64,000 nucleotides of DNA. It comes from Agathobaculum ammoniilyticum (GTDB lineage: Bacteria; Bacillota; Clostridia; Oscillospirales; Butyricicoccaceae). The position numbers and the translations under genes were made by a program. Location: NCBI RefSeq assembly GCF_025567315.1, contig NZ_JAOQJE010000014.1, positions 11,815 through 75,814 of the forward strand. Reading direction: 5' to 3'. Positions 40,565 to 48,296 of the stretch are shown piece after piece; position 1 is the first letter of the stretch; each line of letters starts with the position of its first letter. Under the pieces are notes generated by a model. The model made no database searches, was not told the DNA's origin, and saw only the letters and a list, made by a program, of their open reading frames with translations.

Positions 40565-41398
40565 TTACTTGCCGTTACGACGACGCACGATCTGCTTATC
40601 CGTGCGGTGGTTCTTCTTGCGGGTCTTGTAGCCCATCGCCGGCTTGCCCCACGGGGTAACCGGAGACGGACGGCCGATCGGGCTCTTACCCTCGCCGCCG
40701 CCGTGCGGGTGATCGCACGGGTTCATAACAGAACCGCGGACGGTCGGGCGGATGCCCATGTGGCGGGTGCGGCCGGCCTTGCCGATCTGCACGTTGGCAT
40801 GGTCGGAGTTGCCCACAACGCCGATCGTCGCCTTGCACTCGAGGCGGACGTAGCGCAGCTCGCCAGAGGGCAGACGGACCATCGCCTTGCCATTCTCCTT
40901 CGCCATCAGCTGCGCGCCAACGCCAGCGGAACGGACCAGCTGCGCGCCCTTGCCAGGATACAGCTCGATGTTGTGGATCATGGTACCGACCGGAATGAAC
41001 TCAACCGGCAGGCAGTTGCCGGGCTTGATGTCGGCATCCTTGGAGGAAACGACCTTGTCGCCGATCGAGAGGCCGTCCGGCGCGAGGATATAGGCCTTTT
41101 CGCCATCCTCATACTGGACGAGCGCGATATTGGCCGAGCGGTTCGGGTCGTACTCAAGCGTCATGACGGTCGCCGGCATATCCAGCTTCTGGCGCTTGAA
41201 GTCAATGATGCGGTACTTTTTCTTGTTGCCGCCGCCGATGTGGCGGACGGTGATGCGGCCATAGCTGTTGCGGCCGGCGGTCTTCTTGACCTTTTCGAGA
41301 AGGCTCTTCTCGGGCTTCACCTTGGACAGGCCCTTGTAGGACAGCACAGTCATATTTCTGCGTGAGGGCGTCGTCGGGTTGAAAGTCTTGATAGCCAT
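40565..41398 (-). CDS. rplB: 50S ribosomal protein L2
   Basis: 277 residues; needed for subunit joining and peptide transfer. MAIKTFNPTTPSRRNMTVLS, GRNSYGRITVRHIGGGNKKK, and the C-terminal histidine segment VRGSVMNPCDHPHGGGEGKS. The ATG at 41398 is chosen; the frame runs on to 41455 without homology. Confidence 0.98.
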   Translation of the reverse strand: MAIKTFNPTTPSRRNMTVLSYKGLSKVKPEKSLLEKVKKTAGRNSYGRITVRHIGGGNKKKYRIIDFKRQKLDMPATVMTLEYDPNRSANIALVQYEDGEKAYILAPDGLSIGDKVVSSKDADIKPGNCLPVEFIPVGTMIHNIELYPGKGAQLVRSAGVGAQLMAKENGKAMVRLPSGELRYVRLECKATIGVVGNSDHANVQIGKAGRTRHMGIRPTVRGSVMNPCDHPHGGGEGKSPIGRPSPVTPWGKPAMGYKTRKKNHRTDKQIVRRRNGK

Positions 41399-41455
41399 TT
41401 GGATTTTCAACTCCTTAATAACTCTGTATCTTATCGGGGTGGCATCCCCATACAC

Positions 41456-41589
41456 ACGCGAACCATGTCCGCGTCATTTCATCGCGCCGCGGCGGCGCGT
41501 CCTCGTCCGCTGTGCAGACGAGAGGGAGTATCGTGAAAAGTTTCTTCGAAACTTTTTACATATATAAGGGGGACGGAGTCCCTCCTATA
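41456..41589 (-). repeat. Hairpin-chain element, copy C (rplW-rplB spacer)
   Basis: Begins five bases after the rplW stop. Hairpin 1 (41563-41589, 27 bases like the other copies, arms TATAGGAGGGAC on the transcript), hairpin 2 (41533-41559, GTAAAAAGTTTC arms), hairpin 3 (41502-41522, CTCGTC/GACGAG), hairpin 4 (41483-41499, CGCGCCG/CGGCGCG), hairpin 5 (41456-41474, around CATGG in the transcript). More diverged than copies A and B. Confidence 0.65.
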
Positions 41590-41594
41590 CGCTT

Positions 41595-41888
41595 TTACAT
41601 CATGTTCTCGAAGATCTCAATCTTCTTGGAGTCAGGGGTCAGGGTGACGACCGCCTTCTTGACGTCCGGACGCTTACCGACGTGGACGCCCATGCGCTTC
41701 CACTTGCCCGGCAGCTTAATGGTGTTGACCTTCATGACCTTGACGCCGAAGATCTGCTCTACGGCCTTTTTGATCTCAATCTTTCCTGCGTCGGCAGCGA
41801 CCTCAAAGGTGTACTTGTTGTCCTGCAGGCCTTCCATCGAACGCTCGGTGATAACCGGCTTCTTGATAATGTCGTAAGCGAACTTCAT
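41595..41888 (-). CDS. rplW: 50S ribosomal protein L23
   Basis: 97 residues; docking site at the tunnel exit for trigger factor and SRP. YDIIKKPVITERSMEGLQDN, KYTFEVAADAGKIEIKKAVE and TIKLPGKWKRMG. One base shared with rplD. Confidence 0.98.
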   Translation of the reverse strand: MKFAYDIIKKPVITERSMEGLQDNKYTFEVAADAGKIEIKKAVEQIFGVKVMKVNTIKLPGKWKRMGVHVGKRPDVKKAVVTLTPDSKKIEIFENMM

Positions 41889-42511
41889 TATGCGTACACC
41901 TCCTGGAGCTTCTCGACAGCCGCCTTGTCGATGATGAACTTGTCGGCGTTGAGGATTTCATATACGTTGAGGGTGGACGCGATCGTCGTGCGGACGCCCG
42001 GGATGTTGGCCGCGGACTTGACGACGTTCGTGCGGACCTCGGGGGTGACGACCAGGCTCTTGCCGGTAGCCTCGACAGACTTGAGGAAGCCCGCGAAGCT
42101 CTTGGTCTTGATCTCGCCCATATCCAGTCCGTCGATCACAATGATCTCGCCGGCAGCCGCCTTGGCGGACAGGGCGGAGAGCATGGCCAGGCGCTTGGTC
42201 TTCTTGGTCAGGCTGTAATTGTAGGAACGCGGCTTGGGACCGAGCGCGATACCGCCGTGCGTCCACTGCGGAGAGCGGATCGAGCCCTGACGCGCGCGGC
42301 CGGTGCCCTTCTGGCGCCACGGCTTGATGCCGCCGCCGCGGACCTCAGCGCGGGTCAGCGTGGACTGCGTACCCTGGCGCTGGTTGGCCAGGTAATTCTT
42401 GACCGCTGCGTGTACAACCGCCATGTTGGGCTCGATGCCGAATACGGCCTCGTTAAGCTCCATCTCGCCGGTCTTCTTGCCGGTCATATCAAAAACTGCT
42501 ACTGTAGGCAT
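41888..42511 (-). CDS. rplD: 50S ribosomal protein L4
   Basis: 207 residues with the long tunnel loop: TLTRAEVRGGGIKPWRQKGT, GRARQGSIRSPQWTHGG, then GPKPRSYNYSLTKKTKRLAM. In Escherichia coli it represses the S10 operon; whether it does here is unknown. Confidence 0.98.
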   Translation of the reverse strand: MPTVAVFDMTGKKTGEMELNEAVFGIEPNMAVVHAAVKNYLANQRQGTQSTLTRAEVRGGGIKPWRQKGTGRARQGSIRSPQWTHGGIALGPKPRSYNYSLTKKTKRLAMLSALSAKAAAGEIIVIDGLDMGEIKTKSFAGFLKSVEATGKSLVVTPEVRTNVVKSAANIPGVRTTIASTLNVYEILNADKFIIDKAAVEKLQEVYA

Positions 42512-42529
42512 TCGTTGCTCCTCCTTCCC

Positions 42530-43228
42530 TTACTTTCTCGCGGAAGCCTTTTGCGGGTTCTTGCTGATGCCAGCCTCGCCCTTGGCAACCTTGTTATTCT
42601 TGACGGTGTTCTTGAGCACTACGATGCCGCCCTTGGGACCCGGAACCGCGCCGCAAACGGCGATCAGGTTAAGCTCCGCGTCAACCTTGACAACGTCCAG
42701 GTTCTGAACAGTGACCTGCTCGGCACCCAAGTGGCCGGGCATCATTTTGCCCTTCATGATCTTGGACGGGTCGGAACACGCGCCCATCGAACCCTGATGA
42801 CGGTGCATCGGGCCGGCGCCGTGGCTCATCGGGGAGCGGCCCGCGTTAAAGCGCTTGATAACGCCTGCGTAGCCCTTACCCTTGGAAGTGCCGGTCACGT
42901 CGACGTAGTCGCCTTCCACGAACATGTCGGCCTTGACCACATCGCCAAGCTGGAAAGTGGAGCAGTCCGCGAAGCGGAACTCCTTGAGATACTTCTTCAG
43001 AGACTCGCCCGCCTTCTTCAGGTGGCCTTTCTCCGGCTTGTTGAGCTTGCGCTCCTTGATATCCTCAAAACCGAACTGAACCGCGTTATAGCCGTCCTTT
43101 TCCTCGGTCTTGAGCTGGGTGACGACGCAGGGGCCCGCCTCGATCACCGTGCAGGGGATGACCTTGCCGTCAGCGTTGAAGATCTGGGTCATGCCGACCT
43201 TCTTGCCGATGATTGCTTTCTGCAGCAT
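42530..43228 (-). CDS. rplC: 50S ribosomal protein L3
   Basis: 232 residues, slightly longer than usual. MLQKAIIGKKVGMTQIFNAD, VDVTGTSKGKGYAGVIKRFN, and GPMHRHQGSMGACSDPSKI. Located behind the hairpin-rich spacer that follows rpsJ. Confidence 0.98.
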   Translation of the reverse strand: MLQKAIIGKKVGMTQIFNADGKVIPCTVIEAGPCVVTQLKTEEKDGYNAVQFGFEDIKERKLNKPEKGHLKKAGESLKKYLKEFRFADCSTFQLGDVVKADMFVEGDYVDVTGTSKGKGYAGVIKRFNAGRSPMSHGAGPMHRHQGSMGACSDPSKIMKGKMMPGHLGAEQVTVQNLDVVKVDAELNLIAVCGAVPGPKGGIVVLKNTVKNNKVAKGEAGISKNPQKASARK

Positions 43229-43364
43229 AGTGTTTTTCCTCCTTAAAGGTTATTGGTTGACGGCATTTGGCCGCCAACATGACCTCGCCGCGCGTATCGC
43301 GGCAGGGCTTCAAGCAGCCGGTTGGGTTAGTCCGTCTGCCTGTTGACAAAAGGAATCATAAGAT

Positions 43365-43516
43365 GAAACCGCCATGCGGTTTCCCGTAAAAAGTCCAGCT
43401 TTGCCGGACTTTTTACACCCCGACCCAGCCGCCCTGGACGGCGTCATTCGGGTAACGAAGATCGGTTTCTTCCGGAACCGACCTTCGTATATAGGGGGCT
43501 TTTGAAGCCCCCTATA
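43365..43516 (-). repeat. Hairpin-chain element, copy A (rpsJ-rplC spacer)
   Basis: Begins five bases after the rpsJ stop. In transcript order: hairpin 1 (43490-43516, arms TATAGGGGGCTT), hairpin 2 (43456-43487, arms CGAAGGTCGGTT / AACCGATCTTCG), hairpin 3 (43417-43453, outer CCCGA/TCGGGG, inner GCCGTCC/GGGCGGC), hairpin 4 (43386-43416, arms GTAAAAAGTCCGGC) and hairpin 5 (43365-43383, GAAACCG around CATGG). Same order, spacing and loop types as copy B, with compensating base changes in the stems. Two further hairpins lie nearer rplC (for example GTTGACGGC/GCCGCCAAC at 43256-43277). Confidence 0.75.
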
Positions 43517-43521
43517 GGGGT

Positions 43522-43833
43522 TTAGAGTTTGACCTCAAACTCCACGCCCGCCGGCAGGTCGAGGGTGGTCAGCGCCTCGATGGTGGCCTGATTCGGGTTG
43601 ATGATGTCAATCAGGCGCTTGTGGGTGCGGCGCTCGAACTGCTCGCGGGAATCCTTGTACTTGTGTACCGCGCGCAGGATGGTGACGATCTGCTTCTCGG
43701 TCGGCAGCGGGATCGGGCCGGAGACCTTCGCGCCGTTGCGCTTGGCGGTCTCGATGATCTTCTCCGCGGACTGGTCGATCAACTCGTGGTCGTACGCCTT
43801 GAGACGAATGCGGATCTTCTGTGCGTTTGCCAT
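43522..43833 (-). CDS. rpsJ: 30S ribosomal protein S10
   Basis: 103 residues; first gene of the cluster. KIRIRLKAYDHELIDQSAEK, ETAKRNGAKVSGPIPLPTEK and RRTHKRLIDIINPNQATIEA. The ATG at 43833 follows GAGGAGGAAAACCAAA. Also binds NusB in antitermination. Confidence 0.98.
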   Translation of the reverse strand: MANAQKIRIRLKAYDHELIDQSAEKIIETAKRNGAKVSGPIPLPTEKQIVTILRAVHKYKDSREQFERRTHKRLIDIINPNQATIEALTTLDLPAGVEFEVKL

Positions 43834-43839
43834 TTTGGT

Positions 43840-44190
43840 TTTCCTCCTCGTATGTGTGCCATACATTAAATAATGTTTTGACTCGCTACGGAGAGAAACT
43901 GCAACCCCGCCGTGCGTATCACGGTCGGGCATGAAAATAACCGGGGCGCACTGATAGTGTAACGATCCGGTCACAATAAGAAACGTAAGTGGTTCAGGCC
44001 ATCGGCTTTGCGGCTCACGCGCCGCAAGTCCCGAATTTACGCAGGAACATTGCGTTTTTGCCTGGAGGCACTCTGTCCTCTCGGCTGATAGCAGTTATCT
44101 CAACCGCCCGATTGTCGGACCTACTCCGCCGAAGTTACCTGCACAGGGCAGCAATCTCCGGCATCATCGCGTTTTACCTGCTTTTGCAGG
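43840..44190 (-). promoter_or_regulatory. Long structured leader of the S10 operon
   Basis: About 350 bases of untranslated RNA before rpsJ. Near the promoter is ACCTGC-AAAA-GCAGGT. In the middle a three-way junction can be drawn: closing stem CAGGC/GCCTG (43995-43999 with 44060-44064), arm ACGCA/TGCGT (44039-44055), and arm ATCGG/CCGAAT enclosing TTGCGGC/GCCGCAA (44001-44036). A further CCCG-CCGTG/CACGG-CGGG hairpin lies at 43906-43929. This resembles ribosomal-protein leaders in general; I cannot assign a named class. Confidence 0.6.
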
Positions 44191-44194
44191 TGCC

Positions 44195-44228
44195 TTTATA
44201 GATTACTACAAGCATTTCCCAAAGTCAA
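44195..44228 (-). promoter_or_regulatory. Probable promoter of the S10 operon
   Basis: Minus-strand TTGACT (44223-44228) then 17 bases and TAATCT (44200-44205), or TTGGGA with 16 bases and TATAAA (44195-44200). Either would start transcription near 44190. Which is used cannot be told from sequence. Confidence 0.5.
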
Positions 44229-44298
44229 GCGTTTGAACAAAATTTCTGCAATTTTTTTGTGAAAGCCTCCAAAATTTAATTCCCTGCGGCCGCAGGCA

Positions 44299-44328
44299 CA
44301 AAAAAATGGCGGCCGCACCGCCATTTTT
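44299..44328 (-). terminator. Terminator of second sigma/anti-sigma operon
   Basis: Stem AAAAATGGCGG (44302-44312) with its complement (44318-44328), five-base loop, and a T-run on the minus strand. Separates the anti-sigma gene from the S10 promoter. Confidence 0.85.
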
Positions 44329-44355
44329 CCGTATCCCCCCTTTTCCGCAGCCGCC

Positions 44356-45312
44356 TTATCCGACGGTCACGATCAGGAGCCAGCTTTCCGCTTTGCTGTC
44401 CAGCGTCAGCCCCAGCCCTTCGTACGCGGAAACTTCAAAGCCCGCTTCCTCCAGCGCCTTAAAGGTGTCTTGGATCGTAGCCATGCTGTTGTCCAGCAGG
44501 AAATAAGATACCGTTTCATCCGTGGAGAGCAGTTCCCCGCCTATGTCCGGCAGCTCGCCCGTGCCGCTTGCCAGATAGCAGTGCGCCACACTTACGCCGC
44601 TCAACGCTTCCGGCAACGAAAATGCTTCCGTCTCACCGCCGGCCTGCATCACCGCCGGCCCCGAATCCCGCGGCTCGACCGCGCCGCCGCCAGCCGGCAC
44701 GGCCGTGTCCGCATGGTCCCCGCCGTCCTCTCCGGCCGGATTCTCCGCTCCGCTTTCCGGAACGCTGTACGATTCCGGCGCCGCCGGTTCCGCTGGCGGC
44801 GCTTCGCCGGCGTCTGCCGACGCATCCGCCGCCTTCTCCTCCTTCGCCAGCGCCGCCTGGTCCGCAGCATCCTCTACGGCCGCACGCACGCCGCCGTTCA
44901 TGTCCAAGCCCTCCGTAGCGCCTGCCGCCGTGGAGGCGTTCGAGGCGCTGACGCCCGCGCCCATGTTCACCATGCCGAACACCTGTCCCACGCCGCCGCC
45001 CAGAACCGCCAGCACGACGACCGCCGCTGCCGCGACCATAGTGAATACCGGCAGCCTGCGCGCCGGCTTTTCCGGCTGCACGACCCGCAACTTCGCCTCC
45101 TGCTCCACACACTGCATAATCTTTTCGTGCAGCCCGTCCGGAAGCGCCGCTTCGGTCGAAAACAGCGCGTGCATCTGCTCCAAATCCTGTTTCAGCGCGG
45201 CGCACGAGGGACATTCCGCCAGATGCGCCTCCAGCTTTTCCCGTTCGGAATCAGTCAGCGTACCGTCAATGCTGTTTGAGCAGAGCTGCTCATAATATTC
45301 CTTATCGCTCAT
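44356..45312 (-). CDS. Zinc-finger anti-sigma factor, membrane bound
   Basis: 318 residues. The N-part is a zinc anti-sigma domain: SREREKLEAHLAECPSC-type H-x3-C-x2-C (LEAHLAECPSCAALKQDLEQ is seen at about 26-45). One membrane span near 88-112 (VFTMVAAAAVVVLAVLGGGV). Then a low-complexity Ala/Glu/Pro linker (about 130-225) and a small folded C-domain outside the cell. It would hold the sigma encoded just upstream. The signal is unknown. Confidence 0.88.
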   Translation of the reverse strand: MSDKEYYEQLCSNSIDGTLTDSEREKLEAHLAECPSCAALKQDLEQMHALFSTEAALPDGLHEKIMQCVEQEAKLRVVQPEKPARRLPVFTMVAAAAVVVLAVLGGGVGQVFGMVNMGAGVSASNASTAAGATEGLDMNGGVRAAVEDAADQAALAKEEKAADASADAGEAPPAEPAAPESYSVPESGAENPAGEDGGDHADTAVPAGGGAVEPRDSGPAVMQAGGETEAFSLPEALSGVSVAHCYLASGTGELPDIGGELLSTDETVSYFLLDNSMATIQDTFKALEEAGFEVSAYEGLGLTLDSKAESWLLIVTVG

Positions 45313-45911
45313 GCGTCCCCGCCTCCTTTCGATTCATTAGACGCGGTAGACGGCAAAAGGTTCCCCCGCCGCAGCAAAACCGTGCGCAGCGCAAGCCGCG
45401 CGCGCGACAGGCGCGACTTGACCGTTCCCTCGCTGATCTCCAGCACCTCTGCGATCTCGGTGTAGCTCAAGCCGGATACATCGCGCAGCAATACGATCTG
45501 GCGATGCTCGCCGCTCACTTCGTCCAACGCGGCGGCCAGCTCGCGCCCAAGCTCGCTGTTCTCCAGATGCTCCTCCGGCGTGGGGGCGGTATCCGGTATC
45601 GGGCGCTCCGCGTCGTCCTCTCCCACAAGCGGCTGGGTCTGCGGCTGCGCATGCTTGTGTCGCGCAAAATCGACGCACAGGTTCATCGTGATCCGGAACA
45701 GCCAGGTGGAAAACCCGCTGTCCCCCCGAAAGGACTCGATCGACCGCCACGCGCGCAGGAACACCTCCTGCACGATGTCCGCCGCGTCCTCCGGCGAGCC
45801 GGCCGAACGCAGGGCGACCGCGTAAACGCGCTTTTCATACAGCCGCACCAGTTCTTCAAACGCCGCCACCTCGCCGCGGCGCGCTCTCGCCAGCAAATGT
45901 TTTTCGTCCAT
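45309..45911 (-). CDS. ECF sigma factor, RpoE/SigW-like
   Basis: 200 residues. Region 2: AADIVQEVFLRAWRSIESFR and FSTWLFRITMNLCVDFARHK; region 4: HRQIVLLRDVSGLSYTEIAE and LEISEGTVKSRLSRARLALR. Overlaps the anti-sigma start by four bases (ATGA-type), typical for a co-translated pair. 33 bases downstream of dusB. Confidence 0.94.
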   Translation of the reverse strand: MDEKHLLARARRGEVAAFEELVRLYEKRVYAVALRSAGSPEDAADIVQEVFLRAWRSIESFRGDSGFSTWLFRITMNLCVDFARHKHAQPQTQPLVGEDDAERPIPDTAPTPEEHLENSELGRELAAALDEVSGEHRQIVLLRDVSGLSYTEIAEVLEISEGTVKSRLSRARLALRTVLLRRGNLLPSTASNESKGGGDA

Positions 45912-45944
45912 GGGCTCCCGCCCCCTTCCTGATGTCAGGCCCCG

Positions 45945-46916
45945 TCACGCCTGCACAGCGCGCTTGAGCTCCTCGGCCAGCGGATAAAGCTCTTCCAGCC
46001 GTTCCAGCGCGCAAATGCGTGTTTTGAAGGCCTTGAGCCCGCTCTGCCGTTTTAGATAGCAGTTTACATGGCGGCGCGCCTCCAGCATGGCGACGCGCTC
46101 CCCCTTTTGCTCCGCCGCCAGCTCGATCTGCCGCACCGCAGTATCGATCCGCTCCGCAAACGGAGGCAGCGGCGGGCAGACGCCGGTTTCCAGCAGCGCG
46201 TTCGCGCGCTCGAAAAGCCACGGGTCGCCCAATGCGCCGCGGCCGATCATCACCATATCCGCGCCGGTATGCCGCAGGATGCGGACCGCATCCTGCGGCT
46301 CGGCCACATCACCGTTGGCGATGACCGGTATGGAAACCGCCTCCCGAACCGCGCGGATCGCGTCCCAATCCGCCGTGCCGCTGTACTGCTGCGCGCGCGT
46401 TCGCCCGTGTACCGTGACCGCCGCCGCGCCACACCGCTCGGCCATGCGGGCAAAGTCCACGCAGCACACGCTCTTCTCGTCCCATCCCTTGCGGAACTTG
46501 ACCGTGACCGGCACATCGACCGCGCTGACGACCGCTTCGATTACGCGCGCCGCCAGCGCGGGGTCGCGCATGAGCGCAGCCCCGTCCCCGTTGTTTGCGA
46601 TCTTGGGCGCGGGGCAGCCCATATTGATATCGATGATATCGCAGCCGGACACCGCGCGCGCAATCCGCGCGCCCTCGGCCATGGTTTCCGGCTCATGCCC
46701 GAATATCTGCGCCGCGGCCGGATGCTCGTCTGCCGCCAGCGACAAAAGCGCAGGCGTTTTCTTATCCTGATAGCAAAGCGCCTTGGTGGAAACCATCTCG
46801 GTCACGGTAAGCGCCGCGCCGTGTTCCCGACAGATTTGCCGGAATGCGCGGTCGGTCACTCCGGCCATCGGCGCCAGGACCAGGCGCCCGGCGAGCATAA
46901 CAGAACCGATTTGCAT
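45945..46916 (-). CDS. dusB: tRNA-dihydrouridine synthase, DusB type
   Basis: Flavoenzyme that reduces uridine in the tRNA D-loop. 323 residues: LAPMAGVTDRAFRQICREHG, catalytic Cys in INMGCPAPKIANNGDGAALM, TVKFRKGWDE, TVHGRTRAQQYSGTADW and IPVIANGDV. Start at 46916 with GGGGGAGAG before it. Probably also transcribes into the sigma genes downstream. Confidence 0.95.
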   Translation of the reverse strand: MQIGSVMLAGRLVLAPMAGVTDRAFRQICREHGAALTVTEMVSTKALCYQDKKTPALLSLAADEHPAAAQIFGHEPETMAEGARIARAVSGCDIIDINMGCPAPKIANNGDGAALMRDPALAARVIEAVVSAVDVPVTVKFRKGWDEKSVCCVDFARMAERCGAAAVTVHGRTRAQQYSGTADWDAIRAVREAVSIPVIANGDVAEPQDAVRILRHTGADMVMIGRGALGDPWLFERANALLETGVCPPLPPFAERIDTAVRQIELAAEQKGERVAMLEARRHVNCYLKRQSGLKAFKTRICALERLEELYPLAEELKRAVQA

Positions 46917-46951
46917 GTCTCTCCCCCACTGCGCATAATTTGACGCAGTAT

Positions 46952-46980
46952 ATTTTATCACAAGCCCCCACTAAATGCAA
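46952..46980 (-). promoter_or_regulatory. Promoter of dusB
   Basis: Minus-strand TTGCAT (46975-46980), 17 bases, TAAAAT (46952-46957); leader about 30 bases. Confidence 0.6.
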
Positions 46981-46995
46981 ATTGCAAAGTGGTGA

Positions 46996-47025
46996 CAAAA
47001 CAAAAACCCCCTTTCGGGAGTTTTT
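46996..47025 (-). terminator. Terminator overlapping the dedA stop
   Basis: AAAAACCCCC pairs with GGGAGTTTTT (47002-47025) around TTTC, then TTTTG on the minus strand. Its upper arm includes the stop codon of the membrane protein. Confidence 0.75.
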
Positions 47026-47530
47026 ACAGCATGGATAATATTTTTTCGCTAAAGAAATAGCCGAACGAGATCAGCACGGTGTTCCACGCCGCGATGCCGA
47101 TTGCGGACCAGCCGACAAACCACTTGACCGGCATCCGAATCAACCCCGCCGGAATGGAAACAATGGTGCGCAAAACCGGAATGATACGGCAGAACGCCAG
47201 GCCGCGTCCATGCTGCGCGTCAATATACGCATGGCATCTTTTGACGAAGGAGCGGAATTTCTCGCTTTTGCCGAACAGCTTTTCCATGATCGGCTCGCCA
47301 CCCCAATAGCACAGGCCGTAAATCACCAAGCTGCCGAGGAGGCCGAACACCACGCTCAGCACGATCGTCAGCACCAGAGACAACTCGCTCTGCGCGATCA
47401 GCACCCCGATGGATGGCATGATTACCCCCGCTGGAAAGCCGGGCAGATTCATATATTCGCAAAAGATTACCGCACAGATCAGGATCAACCCGTACTGGTG
47501 GAAAAGGTCAAAAAATACCTCGGCCGTCAT
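47024..47530 (-). CDS. DedA/VTT-family membrane protein
   Basis: 168 residues with about four spans. The family pattern includes EYMNLPGFPAGVIMPSIGVL and HGRGLAFCRIIPVLRTIVSI, then PAGLIRMPVKWFVGWSAIG. DedA proteins flip undecaprenyl phosphate or phospholipids; the exact substrate here is unknown. Start at 47530 chosen from the hydrophobic N-part and GGAGAG upstream. Confidence 0.88.
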   Translation of the reverse strand: MTAEVFFDLFHQYGLILICAVIFCEYMNLPGFPAGVIMPSIGVLIAQSELSLVLTIVLSVVFGLLGSLVIYGLCYWGGEPIMEKLFGKSEKFRSFVKRCHAYIDAQHGRGLAFCRIIPVLRTIVSIPAGLIRMPVKWFVGWSAIGIAAWNTVLISFGYFFSEKILSML

Positions 47531-47564
47531 ACGCCCGCTCACTCTCCAACGCTTGATTAAGCAT

Positions 47565-47593
47565 AGTATAACAAGCGGCCCCTGCCAAAACAA
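47565..47593 (-). promoter_or_regulatory. Promoter of the DedA-family gene
   Basis: Minus-strand TTGTTT (47588-47593), 17 bases, TATACT (47565-47570), about 30 bases before the start. Confidence 0.6.
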
Positions 47594-47625
47594 GTGACAG
47601 AGGCCGCAATTTTCAATCTATTTAC

Positions 47626-47651
47626 AAACGGACCGCCGAAGCGGCCCGTTT
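47626..47651 (-). terminator. Hairpin after rubredoxin, probable terminator
   Basis: AAACGG-CCGC stem with a TTCG loop in the transcript; one G-U pair. The tail GTAAATAG is only weakly T-rich. Confidence 0.55.
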
Positions 47652-47665
47652 CCGCGCCCGTCCGC

Positions 47666-47824
47666 TTATGCCGGCTCAAATTCATCCTTGCCGACCGCGC
47701 ACAGCGGGCATACCCAGTCCTCCGGCAGGTCCGCGAACGCGGTACCCGGCGCAACGCCGTTATCCGGATCGCCCTCGGCGGGGTCATATATATAACCGCA
47801 GATCTTGCAAACATACTTTGTCAT
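47666..47824 (-). CDS. Rubredoxin
   Basis: 52 residues, complete: YVCKICGYIYDPAEGD and DWVCPLCAVGKDEF hold the four iron-binding Cys. A one-electron carrier of anaerobes, often in oxygen or peroxide reduction. AAAGGAGATC lies before the ATG. Stands alone between the DedA gene and a small membrane gene, so the partner enzyme is not shown. Confidence 0.97.
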   Translation of the reverse strand: MTKYVCKICGYIYDPAEGDPDNGVAPGTAFADLPEDWVCPLCAVGKDEFEPA

Positions 47825-47859
47825 TTTTTGATCTCCTTTATCTTTTAATATCTATTATT

Positions 47860-47888
47860 AATATAATCTTTATGCTATCTATTGTCTA
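47860..47888 (-). promoter_or_regulatory. Promoter of rubredoxin gene
   Basis: Minus-strand TAGACA (47883-47888), 17 bases, TATATT (47860-47865). The 35-base leader is AT-rich. Confidence 0.65.
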
Positions 47889-47941
47889 CCGTAAAAATAT
47901 ACAATAATCCGGCGTATTTTCCAGCAGTTTTGACCGATTTG

Positions 47942-48205
47942 TCAAGCCAGCAGCCAAATCACCGACCAGGCCGCGCTCGCAAGCATGCAGCCCGCTGCAA
48001 AAGCGCAGGCGATCTGCCAGAACGCAAAACGCCGTTTGTACCGCGCGGAACGTCCCGCCACATACCCGTTTGCAATCCTGCACGCTTCGCGCACCACATC
48101 GCCGCGCGGAACCGTGTAATCCCGCACCAGAAAAATCGCCTGTTCGAATAAGCCGTGCGCATCCGGCTGCACGACCACCACGCGCCGGCTCACGCCCTTG
48201 ACCAT
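47942..48205 (-). CDS. Small conserved membrane protein near spoIIE
   Basis: 87 residues. The first 60 are soluble and include VSRRVVVVQPDAHGLFEQAI FLVRDY-like sequence with a conserved look (I have seen similar Clostridia proteins, sometimes wrongly named initiation factor 2). One span closes the protein (about 65-86, FAFWQIACAFAAGCMLASAA). GGGAGGG is the ribosome site. Both it and the ATG are inside a strong hairpin. Function unknown. Confidence 0.75.
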   Translation of the reverse strand: MVKGVSRRVVVVQPDAHGLFEQAIFLVRDYTVPRGDVVREACRIANGYVAGRSARYKRRFAFWQIACAFAAGCMLASAAWSVIWLLA

Positions 48206-48258
48206 GGTAAATCCCTCCCTTTTGCAGCAAGTATGCCCAAAAGGGAGGGATTTAACCA
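48205..48258 (-). promoter_or_regulatory. Hairpin burying the ribosome site and start codon
   Basis: Arms at 48205-48224 and 48238-48258: twenty paired bases with one bulge and a 13-base loop. In the transcript the 3' arm is CAAAAGGGAGGGATTTACCA, which contains the GGGAGGG site and runs into the ATG. No T-run follows, so it is not a terminator. Confidence 0.7.
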
Positions 48259-48296
48259 TATCCCGCCGTATTTTTACAGCTGCGCCCGCTTTTACC

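Noticed and set aside
41399..41594. A CRISPR-like array from the repeated hairpins
   Set aside because: Units differ in sequence, there are no constant repeats with equal spacers, and no cas gene is near.
43365..43516. Reading the hairpin chains as simple tandem terminators
   Set aside because: Only the chain after pgk has a T-run behind a stem; the ribosomal copies have none, and essential genes follow them in the operon.
47942..48205. Naming the small protein translation initiation factor 2
   Set aside because: Such a label occurs in databases for similar proteins to my memory, but there is no GTPase or IF-2 domain in 87 residues.
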